Shown here: positions 52,111 through 61,796 of the stretch, piece by piece | How the letters are laid out: each line of letters begins with the position of its first letter | Position numbering within the stretch: the first letter of the stretch is position 1 | Origin: Tunturiibacter gelidiferens | Lineage (GTDB): Bacteria > Acidobacteriota > Terriglobia > Terriglobales > Acidobacteriaceae | Length of the DNA: 64,000 bases | Reading direction: 5' to 3' | Assembly (NCBI RefSeq): GCF_014201335.1 | Contig: NZ_JACHEB010000009.1 | Span: 62,001-126,000, forward strand | Notes under the pieces: model-generated | The model's input: only the letters and a program-made list of their open reading frames with translations | What the model was told of the DNA's origin: nothing | The model's database searches: none | Translations under genes and position numbers: made by a program

Positions 52111-53682
52111 TTATCCCCAACGCTTGAGATCCGGCCAGATCGTTCGCAGATTCCATTTGAATCCGCGGCAGTAGTAGATGGGACCCCATGAATCGAGACG
52201 CGAGAGGGGATGCTCAGTGTTGCCGATGGTGGAGTAGCTGGTGCACTTGGTCTGCATGTTGCGCTCGTTGCCCTCTCCGAGGACGATCATGCTCTCGCCG
52301 GTGTAGTCGCGTGGGCCCCAGATCCAATAGTTCTGATGGCCTCCGATGGCTTTGGGGATGCCGTACTTCGGTCCGAAGTAGTCGATGGCACCGGCGTCTC
52401 CGTAGTTGTTGGCGAAGATGGCGGTCTTGCGTTGCTCTTCCGGCGGGAGAGTGTGATAGAAGGCGGCTACGCGTTGCGCGATCTCCTCCCAGCCGAACAT
52501 GTCGGCGTAGAGCTGGGGAAGAACGCCGGGTTTGGTGTGCTCGAACTGCTGCTGCTCGATGCCTAGCTTGTGCTCGTAGGTGAGGAAGTTCGGGACGCTG
52601 AGGATGGGGAGAATGGTGGGGACATAGATACCGGCGATCACTGTCATGGCGGCGGCGAGAGTGGGCTTGACCCAGATCCAGAGACGGCGTTGGGTTGCGG
52701 CTTCGATCCAGACGGCGCCAGCGGCGAACATGATGGGATAGACGGGCGCTACGTAGTACATCTTGCCGTGAAGGAACATCATCTCGGCGAGGAAGATGAG
52801 ATAGGCCCAGCCTAGAGCGCGAAACGGGCGTCCCTGTTTGGAAAAGAAGAAGAGGAGCGCGAAGGGCACGAGGAGCGCGGCGACGAAGCCGAGCATCTGC
52901 GCCTGCGCCTGAAGGTAGGGAAGCGGGGAGAGCGCGATATCGCGGCCACTCTCGCGAACGTTGTGCATGAGTTGCAGGAAGGGAAACTGGTGATGCCACT
53001 GCCAGAGGAAGTTGGGCAGCGCTATGGCCGCGGCGAGGACTGACCCAAACCAGAACCAGCGGTGACGAAGGCTTTGGCGGAGAGGCGTTACGCATATGCC
53101 GAGGACGAGACCTGAGAGCCAGAAGAGGATCGCGTATTTGTTGAGTATGGTGAGACCGGCGAGTGCTCCGAAGACGAGCCAGAGGGGTTGCTCGTTCGTT
53201 TTGGCGATGCGGATTACTAGCCACGCCAGTACGGCCCAGAGCAGCGGGTCGAAGGCGTTCATGGTGAAGAGGTGCGAGAGAGCGAGCGATACGGGCGCCA
53301 TCAGTGCGGCGAGCGAGGCGAGGAAGATGGCCCAGCGGCGGCCTCCCAGTTCGCGTGCGATCACTCCGGCGAGGACGATGGTTGCGGTGCCGGCGAGGGC
53401 GGGTAGAAGACGCAGGGCCCAGAGCGATGTGCCGATGGTGTGCTGGAGCAGCCATGCGACCCAGCCGATGAGAGGGGGCTGGTCGACGTAGCCCCATGCG
53501 GGATGTTCGCCGCATGCGAGGTAGTAGAGTTCGTCGCGAAAGTATCCGTAGTGCGGGCCTGCCAGGAAGTAGAGAACGATGCGCACGAGCGCGACGTAGC
53601 AGATGAGAGCTGTGCCGGTAGTGAGGACGGAGGATGGACGAGATGGGGCGGAGACGATCGTCGCTGGAGTGGTTGCGCTCAT
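52111..53682 (-). CDS. GT39 family (ArnT/PMT-like) glycosyltransferase
   Basis: A 523-aa integral membrane glycosyltransferase with about ten to twelve helices. The conserved periplasmic loop GYFRDELYYLACGEHPAWGYVDQPPLIG near residue 45 carries the acidic pair used by PMT/ArnT enzymes, and LPALAGTATIVLAGVIARELGGRRWAIFL is a typical second region. The soluble C-terminal domain (TAIFANNYGDAGAIDYFGP, YWIWGPRDYTGESMIVLG) is usual for this clade. It moves a sugar from a polyprenyl-phosphate donor to protein or lipid; acceptor unknown. Confidence 0.9.
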   Translation of the reverse strand: MSATTPATIVSAPSRPSSVLTTGTALICYVALVRIVLYFLAGPHYGYFRDELYYLACGEHPAWGYVDQPPLIGWVAWLLQHTIGTSLWALRLLPALAGTATIVLAGVIARELGGRRWAIFLASLAALMAPVSLALSHLFTMNAFDPLLWAVLAWLVIRIAKTNEQPLWLVFGALAGLTILNKYAILFWLSGLVLGICVTPLRQSLRHRWFWFGSVLAAAIALPNFLWQWHHQFPFLQLMHNVRESGRDIALSPLPYLQAQAQMLGFVAALLVPFALLFFFSKQGRPFRALGWAYLIFLAEMMFLHGKMYYVAPVYPIMFAAGAVWIEAATQRRLWIWVKPTLAAAMTVIAGIYVPTILPILSVPNFLTYEHKLGIEQQQFEHTKPGVLPQLYADMFGWEEIAQRVAAFYHTLPPEEQRKTAIFANNYGDAGAIDYFGPKYGIPKAIGGHQNYWIWGPRDYTGESMIVLGEGNERNMQTKCTSYSTIGNTEHPLSRLDSWGPIYYCRGFKWNLRTIWPDLKRWG

Positions 53683-53730
53683 GCGAGTGGAGTACGGACG
53701 ATGATGGGAGAAGGTTCGATCTTTTCGCGA

Positions 53731-55386
53731 TTAAGAGATGGCGGCGGTGACTAGGGATTGCGCTTCGGTTTGGATTTGTTTGAGGTGGTCTTTGCCTTTG
53801 AAGCTTTCGGCGTAGATCTTGTAGACGTCTTCCGTACCGGAGGGGCGGGCGGCGAACCAGCCGTTTTCGGTGGAGACTTTGAGGCCACCGATGGGGGCGT
53901 GGTTGCCGGGGGCTTCGGTGAGGATGGCGGTGATGGGCTCGCCTGCTAGTTGTTTTGCTGTGACCTGTGCGGGGGAAAGTTTGCCTAGCTTTGCTTTTTG
54001 ATCTTTGGTGGCTGCGGCGTCGATGCGCTCGTAGACGGGGTCGCCGTATTTGGCGGTGATTTCGGCGTAGAGCTGGCCGGGATCTTTGCCGGTGCGGGCG
54101 GTCATCTCGGCGGCGAGGAGGCCGGGGATGAGGCCGTCTTTGTCGGTAGTCCAGACCTGGCCGTTGCGGCGGAGGAAGGTGGAGCCGGCGGACTCTTCCC
54201 CCACAAAACCTAACGTTCCGTCGATGAGGCCGTCGACGAACCATTTGAAGCCTACGGGAACTTCGAGCATGGGGCGCTTGAGGCCCTTGGCGACGCGGTC
54301 GATGATGGAGGAGGAGACGAGGGTTTTGCCGATGCCGACTTTGTCTGACCAGTCGTGACGGCTGGTGAAGAGGTACTGGATGGAGACGCAGAGGTAGTGG
54401 TTGGGGTTGAGGAGGCCGGTGGTGCGGGTGACGACGCCGTGGCGGTCGTGGTCGGTGTCGGCGGCGAAGGCTACGTCGTACTTTTCCTTGTTGGCGATCA
54501 TGCTGGCCATGGCGTAGGGGCTGGAGCAGTCCATGCGGATGCGGCCGTCCCAGTCACAGGTCATGAAGCGGAAGGTGGCGTCGACGTTGGGGTTGAGGAT
54601 TTGTAACGGTAAGTGATACTTATCGGCGATGCGGGGCCAGTAGTGGACGCCGGCTCCGCCGAGGGGGTCGACGGCGAGCTTGAGGGTGGTGCCGGCGAGG
54701 CAGTCGAAGTCGATGACGTTGGCGAGGTCGTCGACGTAGGAGGTGATGTAGTCGTGGCGGTGGGTGGTGCTGGCTGCCAAGGCTTTGGTGTAGGGGATTT
54801 TTTTTACTGCGGTGAGGCCGGCGGCGATGATGTCGTTGGCGCGGTTTTCGATCCACTTGGTGGCGGTGGTGTCGGCGGGGCCTCCGTTGGGTGGGTTGTA
54901 CTTGAAGCCGCCGTCCTCGGGTGGGTTGTGGGATGGGGTGATGACGATGCCGTCTGATTGATGATCTTTGTGCTGCGCGTTGTAGGTGAGGATGGCGTGG
55001 GAGAGCGCGGGTGTGGGGGTGTAGGCGAGGTCGGTGTCGACCATGACGTCGATGTCGTTGGCGGCGAGGACTTCGAGGGCGGTGGCGAAGGCGGGCTCGG
55101 ATAGGGCGTGGGTGTCTTGCGCCAGGAAGAGAGGGCCGGTGGTGCCTTGGTCGCGGCGGTAGTCGACGATGGCCTGGGTGATGGCGGCGATGTGGTCTTC
55201 GTTGAAGGCGGTTTTGAAGGCGCTGCCGCGATGGCCTGAGGTTCCGAAGGCTACACGTTGGGCGGGAATGGCGGGGTCAGGATGGAGGGTGTAGTAGGCG
55301 GTGATGAGGCGGGAGAGATTGACCAGGTTGCCTGGGAGAGGAAGTTGGCCGGGCTGGTTGGGTGTCTGAGTTTGCTGGTTGCTCAT
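53731..55386 (-). CDS. pgm: Phosphoglucomutase (alpha-D-glucose-phosphate specific)
   Basis: A 551-aa enzyme that interconverts glucose-1-phosphate and glucose-6-phosphate. The catalytic phosphoserine loop is VITPSHNPPEDGGFKYNPPNGG, metal binding is AADTDHDRHG, sugar binding VGFKWFVDGLIDG...GEESAGSTFLRR, and the phosphate-binding loop ARPSGTEDVYKIY is at the C terminus. Length and motifs match the E. coli Pgm type. The start is ATG 55386 (MSNQQTQ); upstream codons in frame are not family-like. The 310-bp gap before the collagen-like gene contains no recognised element. Confidence 0.95.
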   Translation of the reverse strand: MSNQQTQTPNQPGQLPLPGNLVNLSRLITAYYTLHPDPAIPAQRVAFGTSGHRGSAFKTAFNEDHIAAITQAIVDYRRDQGTTGPLFLAQDTHALSEPAFATALEVLAANDIDVMVDTDLAYTPTPALSHAILTYNAQHKDHQSDGIVITPSHNPPEDGGFKYNPPNGGPADTTATKWIENRANDIIAAGLTAVKKIPYTKALAASTTHRHDYITSYVDDLANVIDFDCLAGTTLKLAVDPLGGAGVHYWPRIADKYHLPLQILNPNVDATFRFMTCDWDGRIRMDCSSPYAMASMIANKEKYDVAFAADTDHDRHGVVTRTTGLLNPNHYLCVSIQYLFTSRHDWSDKVGIGKTLVSSSIIDRVAKGLKRPMLEVPVGFKWFVDGLIDGTLGFVGEESAGSTFLRRNGQVWTTDKDGLIPGLLAAEMTARTGKDPGQLYAEITAKYGDPVYERIDAAATKDQKAKLGKLSPAQVTAKQLAGEPITAILTEAPGNHAPIGGLKVSTENGWFAARPSGTEDVYKIYAESFKGKDHLKQIQTEAQSLVTAAIS

Positions 55387-55699
55387 GCCGTTGGTGTCCC
55401 TCTCTGGCGGGTCTGATTTGTTATGACCTTTGACACTATATGGGATGCTTGTGGTGTGGGAAATGAATGCCAAGCTGGCGGCTGGGAGGATTCGCGATGA
55501 CACTGAAGTCGCAGCGGAAGATGCTTGTGTTTTGGGGGCCGTTAGCCTAAAACGGGAATGATCCGGGTTTTTTGTTTTGATTTGGAACACTGCTGGGCTG
55601 CTTCTAGCTGCCTTCGACGTGCGCCGCTGAGTTTTGATCGTTGAACGATGGCTGGTTCTGTTGCGCACAAGCGCGCGGGGCCTGTCCATGAGGGGTTGG

Positions 55700-58600
55700 A
55701 TGGGCCTGGTACGTCGAATTTTGCTGCACGGGGTTGGGCTTGCGGGGTTGTGGGCCGCGGCTCTGCCGGCGTTCGCGGTGGAGGCGACGCTGGTGGCAGA
55801 TGCTCATGTGAACAGTGCGCGGCCGGCGGTGAATAGCGGGGCGATCTCGAATTTGAATGTGGGCGGCGGGTATACGGCGCTGCTGCAGTTTGACCTGTCG
55901 ACGCTGCCGGGGGGGACTATGGCGGCGCAGGTGTCGCGGGCGACGCTGAGGCTTTATTGCAACCGGATGGATACTGCGGGTTCAGTGAGTGTGCAGCCGG
56001 TGAATGGGAGCTGGGGGGAGTACAGCGTGACGTATGGGACGCTGCCGGGGCTGGGGAGCGCGGCGAAGGTGGTGTCGGTGGGGCAGGCTGGGGCCTATGT
56101 TGTAGTGGATGTGACGGGGTTGGTGCAGGGGTGGATTAGTTCTCCGTCGACGAATAATGGGGTGGCGTTGACGGCGGGGACGGCAGTGTTGCAGTTCGAT
56201 AGTAAAGAGAATGACCTGACAGGGCATGCGGCTGTGTTGGATGTGGCGCTGGCTTCGGCGAGCGGGACTGGAGTTACTGGGCCTGCGGGGCCTCAGGGGC
56301 CGGCTGGACCTGTGGGGGCTACGGGTGCTACAGGGCCGGTTGGACCTGCGGGGGCGCCTGGGTTGAGCTTTCAGGGGGCTTATGCGGCTGGGTCGACGTA
56401 TGCGCTGAATGATGTAGTGACGTATCAGGGGTCGAGCTTTGTTTCGCTGACCGGGGGGAATCGGGGGAATACGCCTGGAGTGGCGGCGCAGTGGTCGGTG
56501 CTGGCTCAGGGTGGTACGGGGACGGGTTCGGGGAATGGGACGGGTGGGTTGGCGTATCAGGGGACGTACGCTACGGCGACGAACTACGCGCTGAATGATG
56601 TGGTGACGTATCAGGGATCGAGCTACGTTTCGCTGATTGTGGCGAACCATGGGAATACACCGGGGTTGAGTCCGGGGGAGTGGGGCGTGCTGGCGCTGGG
56701 GGCGGTAGGGATTCAGGGGCCTCCTGGAGCTACTGGCGCGCAGGGTTTGCAGGGATTGACTGGGCCGGCTGGACCGACTGGTGCTGCGGGTCCGACGGGG
56801 GCTTCGGGGGCGGCGGGCGCCCCGGGGTTGCCGGGGCTGGTGTACCAGGGGAGCTATGCTTCGACGACGAACTATGCGTTGGGGGATGTGGTGCTGTTCC
56901 AGGGGGCGAGCTATGCTTCGCTGCTGAATGGGAATCATGGGAATACTCCCAGCTTGAGTCCGGGGCAGTGGGGTGTGCTGACGGCGCAGGGGCCTCCTGG
57001 AGCTACTGGCGCGCAGGGGCCTCAGGGGATTGCAGGGTCGCAGGGATTGCCGGGGTCGGTCGGGCCGAATGGGCCGCCGGGGCCTCAGGGACCGCAGGGG
57101 ATTACCGGACAAGCAGGGGCTCAAGGGTTGACGGGAGCGACTGGGGCGCAGGGTTTGAGTGGGCCTATGGGGCCGCAGGGTTCTGCGGGACCGGTGGGGA
57201 TGACGTTTCGTGGGACTTATTCGTCGGCGGTGAACTATGCGCTGGCGGATGGAGTCCTGTTCAATGGGTCGGCTTATGTGTCGTTGGTGGCGAATAATGT
57301 TGGGAATACTCCGAGCTTTAGCCCTGCGCAGTGGTCTTTGTTCGCAACCGGGTCGCAGGGTGCCCAGGGGCCGATTGGCCCGGCGGGGCCTCAGGGGTTG
57401 GCGGGGCCAGCGGGGGTTGCGGGAGCGGCGGGGCCTCAAGGGCTGACGGGAGCGACAGGGCCGCAGGGACCTCCGGTGGCGAACTACACCGGGAATTATG
57501 TTTCTTCGACGAACTATGCGTTGCATGACGCGGTGAGCTTCAATGGTTCGACGTACGTGTCGTTGGTGGCGGGCAATGTTGGGAATACGCCTTCGTTGAG
57601 CCCCGGACAGTGGGCGCTGCTGGCTGCGCAGGGAGTTGCTGGACCGGCTGGCGCGGCCGGATCTGCGGGGCCGATCGGTGCGACGGGGCCTGCTGGCGCC
57701 GCTGGAGCTGTGGGACCGCAGGGGCCTCCGGTGAGCTTTTCGGGTGGGTGGCTGGTGGGGACTAGTTATTCGGTTGGTAGTGCGGTGAGTTTTGGCGGGT
57801 CGAGTTATATCGCTCTGGCGGCGAATAGTGGGAGAGAGCCGGATGTGAGTCCGACTTTCTGGGGAGTGTTGGCGCAAGTTGGAGCGCAAGGGGCGGCAGG
57901 TACGACGGGAGCTACAGGGTTGCAGGGGCCGACGGGGTTTCCGGGAGCGCAGGGACCGGCTGGGCCGACAGGAGCTACGGGCGCGGCGGGACCGACGGGT
58001 TTGACTGGGGCTACAGGGCCTGCTGGGCCACAGGGAGTCGCTGGAGCGGCTGGGGTGGCAGGGCCGGCTGGGTTGGCTTATCGGGGGAGCTACTCTTCGA
58101 GCACGAACTATGGATTGAATGATGCTGTGAGCTTTTTGGGGTCGAGTTACATCTCGCTGGTAGCGAGCAATCAGGGGAACACTCCGAATGTGAGCCCGTC
58201 GGTGTGGGGTGTGCTGGCGGCGCAGGGTGCGGCTGGGGCCGCGGGAGCGACAGGTGCGACTGGGGCTCAGGGGACGGCGGGCGCGCAGGGTCCTCAGGGT
58301 GTTGCGGGTCCGGCTGGACCAGCGGGTGCAGTGGGAGTGACGTTTCGTGGGGCTTGGGGTGCTGCGGTTGCTTACCATACGAATGATGTGGTCAGCTTTA
58401 GCGGATCGACCTACCTGGCGACTACGGGGTCGACGGGCTCGGAGCCGGATATCTCTCCGGCGGTTTGGGCGGTCCTGGCGCAGAACGGAAGTACCGGTGC
58501 GACAGGACCGGCGGGTGCGGCGGCTTCGGTGAGCGTGGGTACAGTGACGACGGGCGCGGCGGGAACGCAGGCCAGCGTGACAAACGTGGGGACGGGGAGC

Positions 58601-59041
58601 GCGGCGGTGCTGAACTTCGCGATTCCACAAGGTGCGGCGGGGGCGAACGGAACGGGCGGCGGCGGGGGTGGTGGAGAGACGAGTGGAATTCCGTTTGCTT
58701 CGATCTTTCACTCGGTGTCGTTCAATCTGCTGTTTCACTCTGTGAACAGTGCGGTAGATGCGACGACGGAGAGCGATGCTGTTCTGACTTGGGTCCCGGC
58801 GGGATGCACGGCTACGCAGCTGAGTGTGTTTTCTCGGCAGACAAATACGGTAACTGTAATTCTGCGGCAGGGGACGCCGGGGAGTATGGCGAATACTTCG
58901 CTGATCTGTTCGGTGGCTCCGGGAGGGTCTTGTACGGAGAACGGGAATGTGACGGTGGGGGCGGGGAACTTTGTAGATTTTACGGTGACGGGGGCTAGTG
59001 GGACGGCTTCTTCTATGTGGATGGCGCTGAGTTGTAATTGA
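55700..59041 (+). CDS. Secreted collagen-like protein with DNRLRE domain and eight carbohydrate-binding-like modules
   Basis: About 1113 aa. A signal peptide (VRRILLHGVGLAGLWAAALPAFA) is followed by a DNRLRE/CBM96-like domain (about 55780-56270; VEATLVADAHVNSARPAVNSG, ALLQFDLSTLPGG). Then Gly-X-Y collagen-like stretches (such as GPAGPQGPAGPVGATGATGP) alternate with eight copies of a roughly 50-residue module starting near 56380, 56552, 56839, 57203, 57481, 57733, 58075 and 58340. Each reads like YxGxY...NYALxDxVxFxGSxYVSL..N.GNTPxxSPxxWxxL, resembling CBM5/12 chitin-binding folds. A unique C-terminal domain (58660-59038) follows. Probably a secreted surface fibre. The start could also be ATG 55688. 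Confidence 0.85.
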   Translation: MGLVRRILLHGVGLAGLWAAALPAFAVEATLVADAHVNSARPAVNSGAISNLNVGGGYTALLQFDLSTLPGGTMAAQVSRATLRLYCNRMDTAGSVSVQPVNGSWGEYSVTYGTLPGLGSAAKVVSVGQAGAYVVVDVTGLVQGWISSPSTNNGVALTAGTAVLQFDSKENDLTGHAAVLDVALASASGTGVTGPAGPQGPAGPVGATGATGPVGPAGAPGLSFQGAYAAGSTYALNDVVTYQGSSFVSLTGGNRGNTPGVAAQWSVLAQGGTGTGSGNGTGGLAYQGTYATATNYALNDVVTYQGSSYVSLIVANHGNTPGLSPGEWGVLALGAVGIQGPPGATGAQGLQGLTGPAGPTGAAGPTGASGAAGAPGLPGLVYQGSYASTTNYALGDVVLFQGASYASLLNGNHGNTPSLSPGQWGVLTAQGPPGATGAQGPQGIAGSQGLPGSVGPNGPPGPQGPQGITGQAGAQGLTGATGAQGLSGPMGPQGSAGPVGMTFRGTYSSAVNYALADGVLFNGSAYVSLVANNVGNTPSFSPAQWSLFATGSQGAQGPIGPAGPQGLAGPAGVAGAAGPQGLTGATGPQGPPVANYTGNYVSSTNYALHDAVSFNGSTYVSLVAGNVGNTPSLSPGQWALLAAQGVAGPAGAAGSAGPIGATGPAGAAGAVGPQGPPVSFSGGWLVGTSYSVGSAVSFGGSSYIALAANSGREPDVSPTFWGVLAQVGAQGAAGTTGATGLQGPTGFPGAQGPAGPTGATGAAGPTGLTGATGPAGPQGVAGAAGVAGPAGLAYRGSYSSSTNYGLNDAVSFLGSSYISLVASNQGNTPNVSPSVWGVLAAQGAAGAAGATGATGAQGTAGAQGPQGVAGPAGPAGAVGVTFRGAWGAAVAYHTNDVVSFSGSTYLATTGSTGSEPDISPAVWAVLAQNGSTGATGPAGAAASVSVGTVTTGAAGTQASVTNVGTGSAAVLNFAIPQGAAGANGTGGGGGGGETSGIPFASIFHSVSFNLLFHSVNSAVDATTESDAVLTWVPAGCTATQLSVFSRQTNTVTVILRQGTPGSMANTSLICSVAPGGSCTENGNVTVGAGNFVDFTVTGASGTASSMWMALSCN

Positions 59042-59156
59042 AGCGAGGCGTCCTGCCGGACGGGCCCACTACGCGTGAGGCGGTCACTTCGTGACTTGTG
59101 TACCTCTCTTGCTGGGTGATTTGCTTCGGGCCTCCCGTTGGTCGGCCTGGAGATTT

Positions 59157-59489
59157 TCAGAGACCAGCGGCGAGTGAGGTGCGGAGGTCTTTTGCGAGAG
59201 AGGTTAGGGTGGTGAGCTGAGTCGGTGTTGGCGCTTTGAGTATGTGCTCGATCTTGCGGGCGATATCGGTGCCTTGCTGGTAGCCGAACATGCCGAGGGA
59301 ACCGGTGAGCTTGTGCGCGATGCTGTAGGCCTCGAGGCGTGGCGCTTCGGGCAGTGCGCCGGAGGCGGCGAGAGAGGCAGTGCGATCGAGCAGGTCGAGA
59401 CGTTCGCGCAGGGTTGGGAGATTTTTCTCCCATAGGGTGGCGAGGACGTTGTCGATCTGGTCGTTTTTTTGGGTATCAGATTTTTTCAT
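59157..59489 (-). CDS. Hpt (histidine phosphotransfer) domain protein
   Basis: A 110-aa four-helix-bundle protein. AYSIAHKLTGSLGMFGYQQGTDIARKIEHIL contains the phosphoaccepting His in the xHKLxGS motif. It should pass phosphate between receiver domains. Third gene downstream of the hybrid kinase and response regulator on the same strand, so it probably completes a multistep phosphorelay. Confidence 0.88.
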   Translation of the reverse strand: MKKSDTQKNDQIDNVLATLWEKNLPTLRERLDLLDRTASLAASGALPEAPRLEAYSIAHKLTGSLGMFGYQQGTDIARKIEHILKAPTPTQLTTLTSLAKDLRTSLAAGL

Positions 59490-59641
59490 TGTGGATAGGC
59501 TCTGGTCGAGAAGCCTTGGTGGCGAAGTCGACCGCCTGGAAAGTATGCGCGTAGTTTACTGCGGATCGTGCTGTTGGAGGGTGCGAATGTCGTTTGATCG
59601 CACAGAGGTAATGGGATTGCTAACTTCGCTGCAGTCTTAGC

Positions 59642-60016
59642 CTAGTCTTTCCAGCCGAGGGCAGTAGCGATCTGCTCGGCGAGGGTGAGGGGATCGAAGG
59701 GCTTGAAGAGGATTCCCGCCAGGCCGAGGCCTGCGAAGCGTCGCTGATCGACTCCCTGAACCTTTGCGGTGAGCAGGAGGACTGGGATGTGAGCGATGAC
59801 GGGAGTCTGTTGCATTCTGGCGAAGGTGGTGGGGCCGTCGACACCGGGCATCATGACGTCCATGAGGATGGCGTCGGGTTGTTCGAGGGAGGCGATGTCG
59901 ATGCCTTCGGCGCCGGAGCTGGCGGTGAGGATCTGCCAGCCTGCAGTTGCTTCCAGGGATAGCGCGGCTACTTCGCGAATGTCATCTTCGTCGTCAATGA
60001 TGAGAATGCGTCGCAT
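59642..60016 (-). CDS. Single-domain response regulator
   Basis: A 124-aa CheY-like receiver without output domain. RRILIIDDEDDIREVAALSLE gives the acidic cluster, DAILMDVMMPGVDGPTTFARM the phosphoacceptor Asp, and VLLLTAKV...GILFKPFDPLTLAEQI the conserved Thr and Lys. It is between the hybrid kinase and Hpt genes and is a likely phosphorelay partner. The start was placed at 60016 (MRRILII) rather than 60028. Confidence 0.92.
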   Translation of the reverse strand: MRRILIIDDEDDIREVAALSLEATAGWQILTASSGAEGIDIASLEQPDAILMDVMMPGVDGPTTFARMQQTPVIAHIPVLLLTAKVQGVDQRRFAGLGLAGILFKPFDPLTLAEQIATALGWKD

Positions 60017-60092
60017 GAGAGAGTCCATTCTCTCATGGGGCGCGAGTTAGCGTAGTTATCTTGCTGGTTTCGTACCTGCGGCGGTTCTGGAG

Positions 60093-61796
60093 TTAAGCGG
60101 CGGGACCGGCGGCGGCGAGGTCGGAGAATTTAGTGCGGAGGCGGTGGACCATCGAGAGCACGAGCTCTTCCACCTCCTGTGGCTGGACCTTTGCTTTGGT
60201 GAGGAACTCGGTGGGACCGAGGCGGAGCTTGGCCATTTCGGTTTCGGAGATTTCGCGGCCGGAGTAGACGACCAGCGGCATGGTGCGCAGGGTGGGCTGC
60301 TGGCGGAGCCACTCGACGAGCGAGAAACCGTCGCCGTCCGGAAGGGTGAGATCGAGGATGAGGAGGTCGGGTGGCCGGGTGATGCACTGGCGGATGGCCT
60401 GCTGGCGGGTCGCCGCGTGATCGATGTGAACGGCGGCATCGTGGAAGCTGGCGGCGAGGACACTGGCGAGGTCTTCGTCGTCTTCGACGAGGAGGACGTA
60501 GGCGGGGCCTTCGCCCTGATGGAGGACTCGGCCAAGTTCGGCAAAGAGGAGATTTTCGTTGAAGGGCTTCTGTACCCAGCCCTGGGCGTCGCCGGTGAGT
60601 TGGGGGCGCAGGGTAGAGGAGAGCACGCTGAGGACCACGACGGGGATGTTGGCTGTGACGGGGTTGTTACGGAGGCGCTGGAGGGTCTCCCAACCGCTGA
60701 GGCCGGGCATGTAGAGATCGAGGAGGATGGCTTCGACCTGATGTTCGGCTGCGAGGATAAGGGCCTGTTCGCCGGAGTTGGCTTCGACTACGGTGTAGCC
60801 CTGGCGGGTGAGGTGCTCGGCTACTACGGTGCGGATTCCGGCGTCATCGTCGCAGACCAGGATTGCGCCTTCGCCGCGTGGGGGAAGCTGAGAGGGGACG
60901 GCGACATCGGACGCGCGGCTGGTGCGGGGAAGCATCATGTAGAGCGTGGTTCCGGGGCCGAGATTTCGCTGGGCCCAGATGGAGCCGCTGTGCTGCTGAA
61001 CGATGCTTCGGCAGATGGCGAGGCCGAGGCCGGTGCCGCCTTTTTGGCGGGCGTCGGACGGTTCAATCTGCTGGAAGCGGTCGAAGATGGTGTCGAGCTT
61101 GTCGGAGGGGATGCCGCGGCCTTCGTCGACGACTTTGAGGAGGATGGAGTCCGAGGCGGCCTCGGTGTGGATGCGGACCGTGGAGGCGGCGGGCGAGAAC
61201 TTGATCGCGTTCGAGAGGAGGTTGGTGAGGACCTGGAGGATGCGGTCGGCGTCCCCGTCAAAGAAGAGGGCTTCGGGGTATGCGGCCTGGGCGACGGTGG
61301 AGGGCTCGAGCGCGAGATGGACGGTGTTCGCGTCGGCCATGGCGGTCATGGTGTCGATGGCTTGCTGGGCGAGATCGCGCAGAGAGCAGCGGCGAATCTG
61401 CAGAGGAGCGCGGCCGGACTCCATACGCTCGAGGTCGAGGATGTCATTAATGAGGCGAATGAGGCGGTCGGTGTTGGTGACGGCGATGCGGAGGAGGTTG
61501 AGGGCTTTGGCGTCTACGTCACCGATGATTCCGGAAGAAAGAAGGCCGAGGGCGCCGCGGATGCTGGTGAGGGGAGTGCGGAGTTCGTGGGAGACGGTGG
61601 AGATGAACTCGTCTTTGAGGGTGTCGAGTTCGGAGCGGTGCGTGAGCTGGAGAGTGTGCTGATGCTGCTGCTCGCGTGCCTGGCTTAGTTGATCGGTCAG
61701 ATCGCGGTTGGTACGTTGCACACGCAGGAAAGCGACGAGCAAAACTGCGAAGGTTGTGAGGAGCGAGAGATAGCCAAGTAGAGGAAGGATGTGCAT
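60093..61796 (-). CDS. Hybrid sensor histidine kinase with two C-terminal receiver domains
   Basis: About 567 aa. One N-terminal transmembrane segment (LLGYLSLLTTFAVLLVAFLRV) without a sizeable periplasmic sensor, a coiled-coil linker, then HisKA (FISTVSHELRTPLTSIRGALG), HATPase_c (VDEGRGIPSDKLDTIFDRFQQ, GGTGLGLAICRSIVQQHSGSIW) and two receivers: ILVCDDDAGIRTVV...LLDLYMPGLSGW and YVLLVEDDEDLASV...LILDLTLPDGDG. It lacks its own Hpt, which is supplied as a separate gene at 59.2 kb. The start is ATG 61796; a TTG at 61829 would add 11 residues. Signal unknown. Confidence 0.92.
   Translation of the reverse strand: MHILPLLGYLSLLTTFAVLLVAFLRVQRTNRDLTDQLSQAREQQHQHTLQLTHRSELDTLKDEFISTVSHELRTPLTSIRGALGLLSSGIIGDVDAKALNLLRIAVTNTDRLIRLINDILDLERMESGRAPLQIRRCSLRDLAQQAIDTMTAMADANTVHLALEPSTVAQAAYPEALFFDGDADRILQVLTNLLSNAIKFSPAASTVRIHTEAASDSILLKVVDEGRGIPSDKLDTIFDRFQQIEPSDARQKGGTGLGLAICRSIVQQHSGSIWAQRNLGPGTTLYMMLPRTSRASDVAVPSQLPPRGEGAILVCDDDAGIRTVVAEHLTRQGYTVVEANSGEQALILAAEHQVEAILLDLYMPGLSGWETLQRLRNNPVTANIPVVVLSVLSSTLRPQLTGDAQGWVQKPFNENLLFAELGRVLHQGEGPAYVLLVEDDEDLASVLAASFHDAAVHIDHAATRQQAIRQCITRPPDLLILDLTLPDGDGFSLVEWLRQQPTLRTMPLVVYSGREISETEMAKLRLGPTEFLTKAKVQPQEVEELVLSMVHRLRTKFSDLAAAGPAA

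Noticed and set aside
52214..54244. 676-aa open frame on the minus strand
   Set aside because: Overlaps the GT39 and pgm genes in another frame; Arg/His/Pro-rich, no domain, and both real genes there are convincing.
56277..58530. Regularly spaced repeats that might be taken for CRISPR or a satellite
   Set aside because: The repeats are in-frame protein modules of variable length with no identical direct repeats or spacers.
55982..58738. 918-aa open frame on the minus strand
   Set aside because: It is the mirror frame of the collagen-like gene; its Arg/Pro/Ser-rich composition comes from complementing Gly-rich repeats, and there is no family-like segment.
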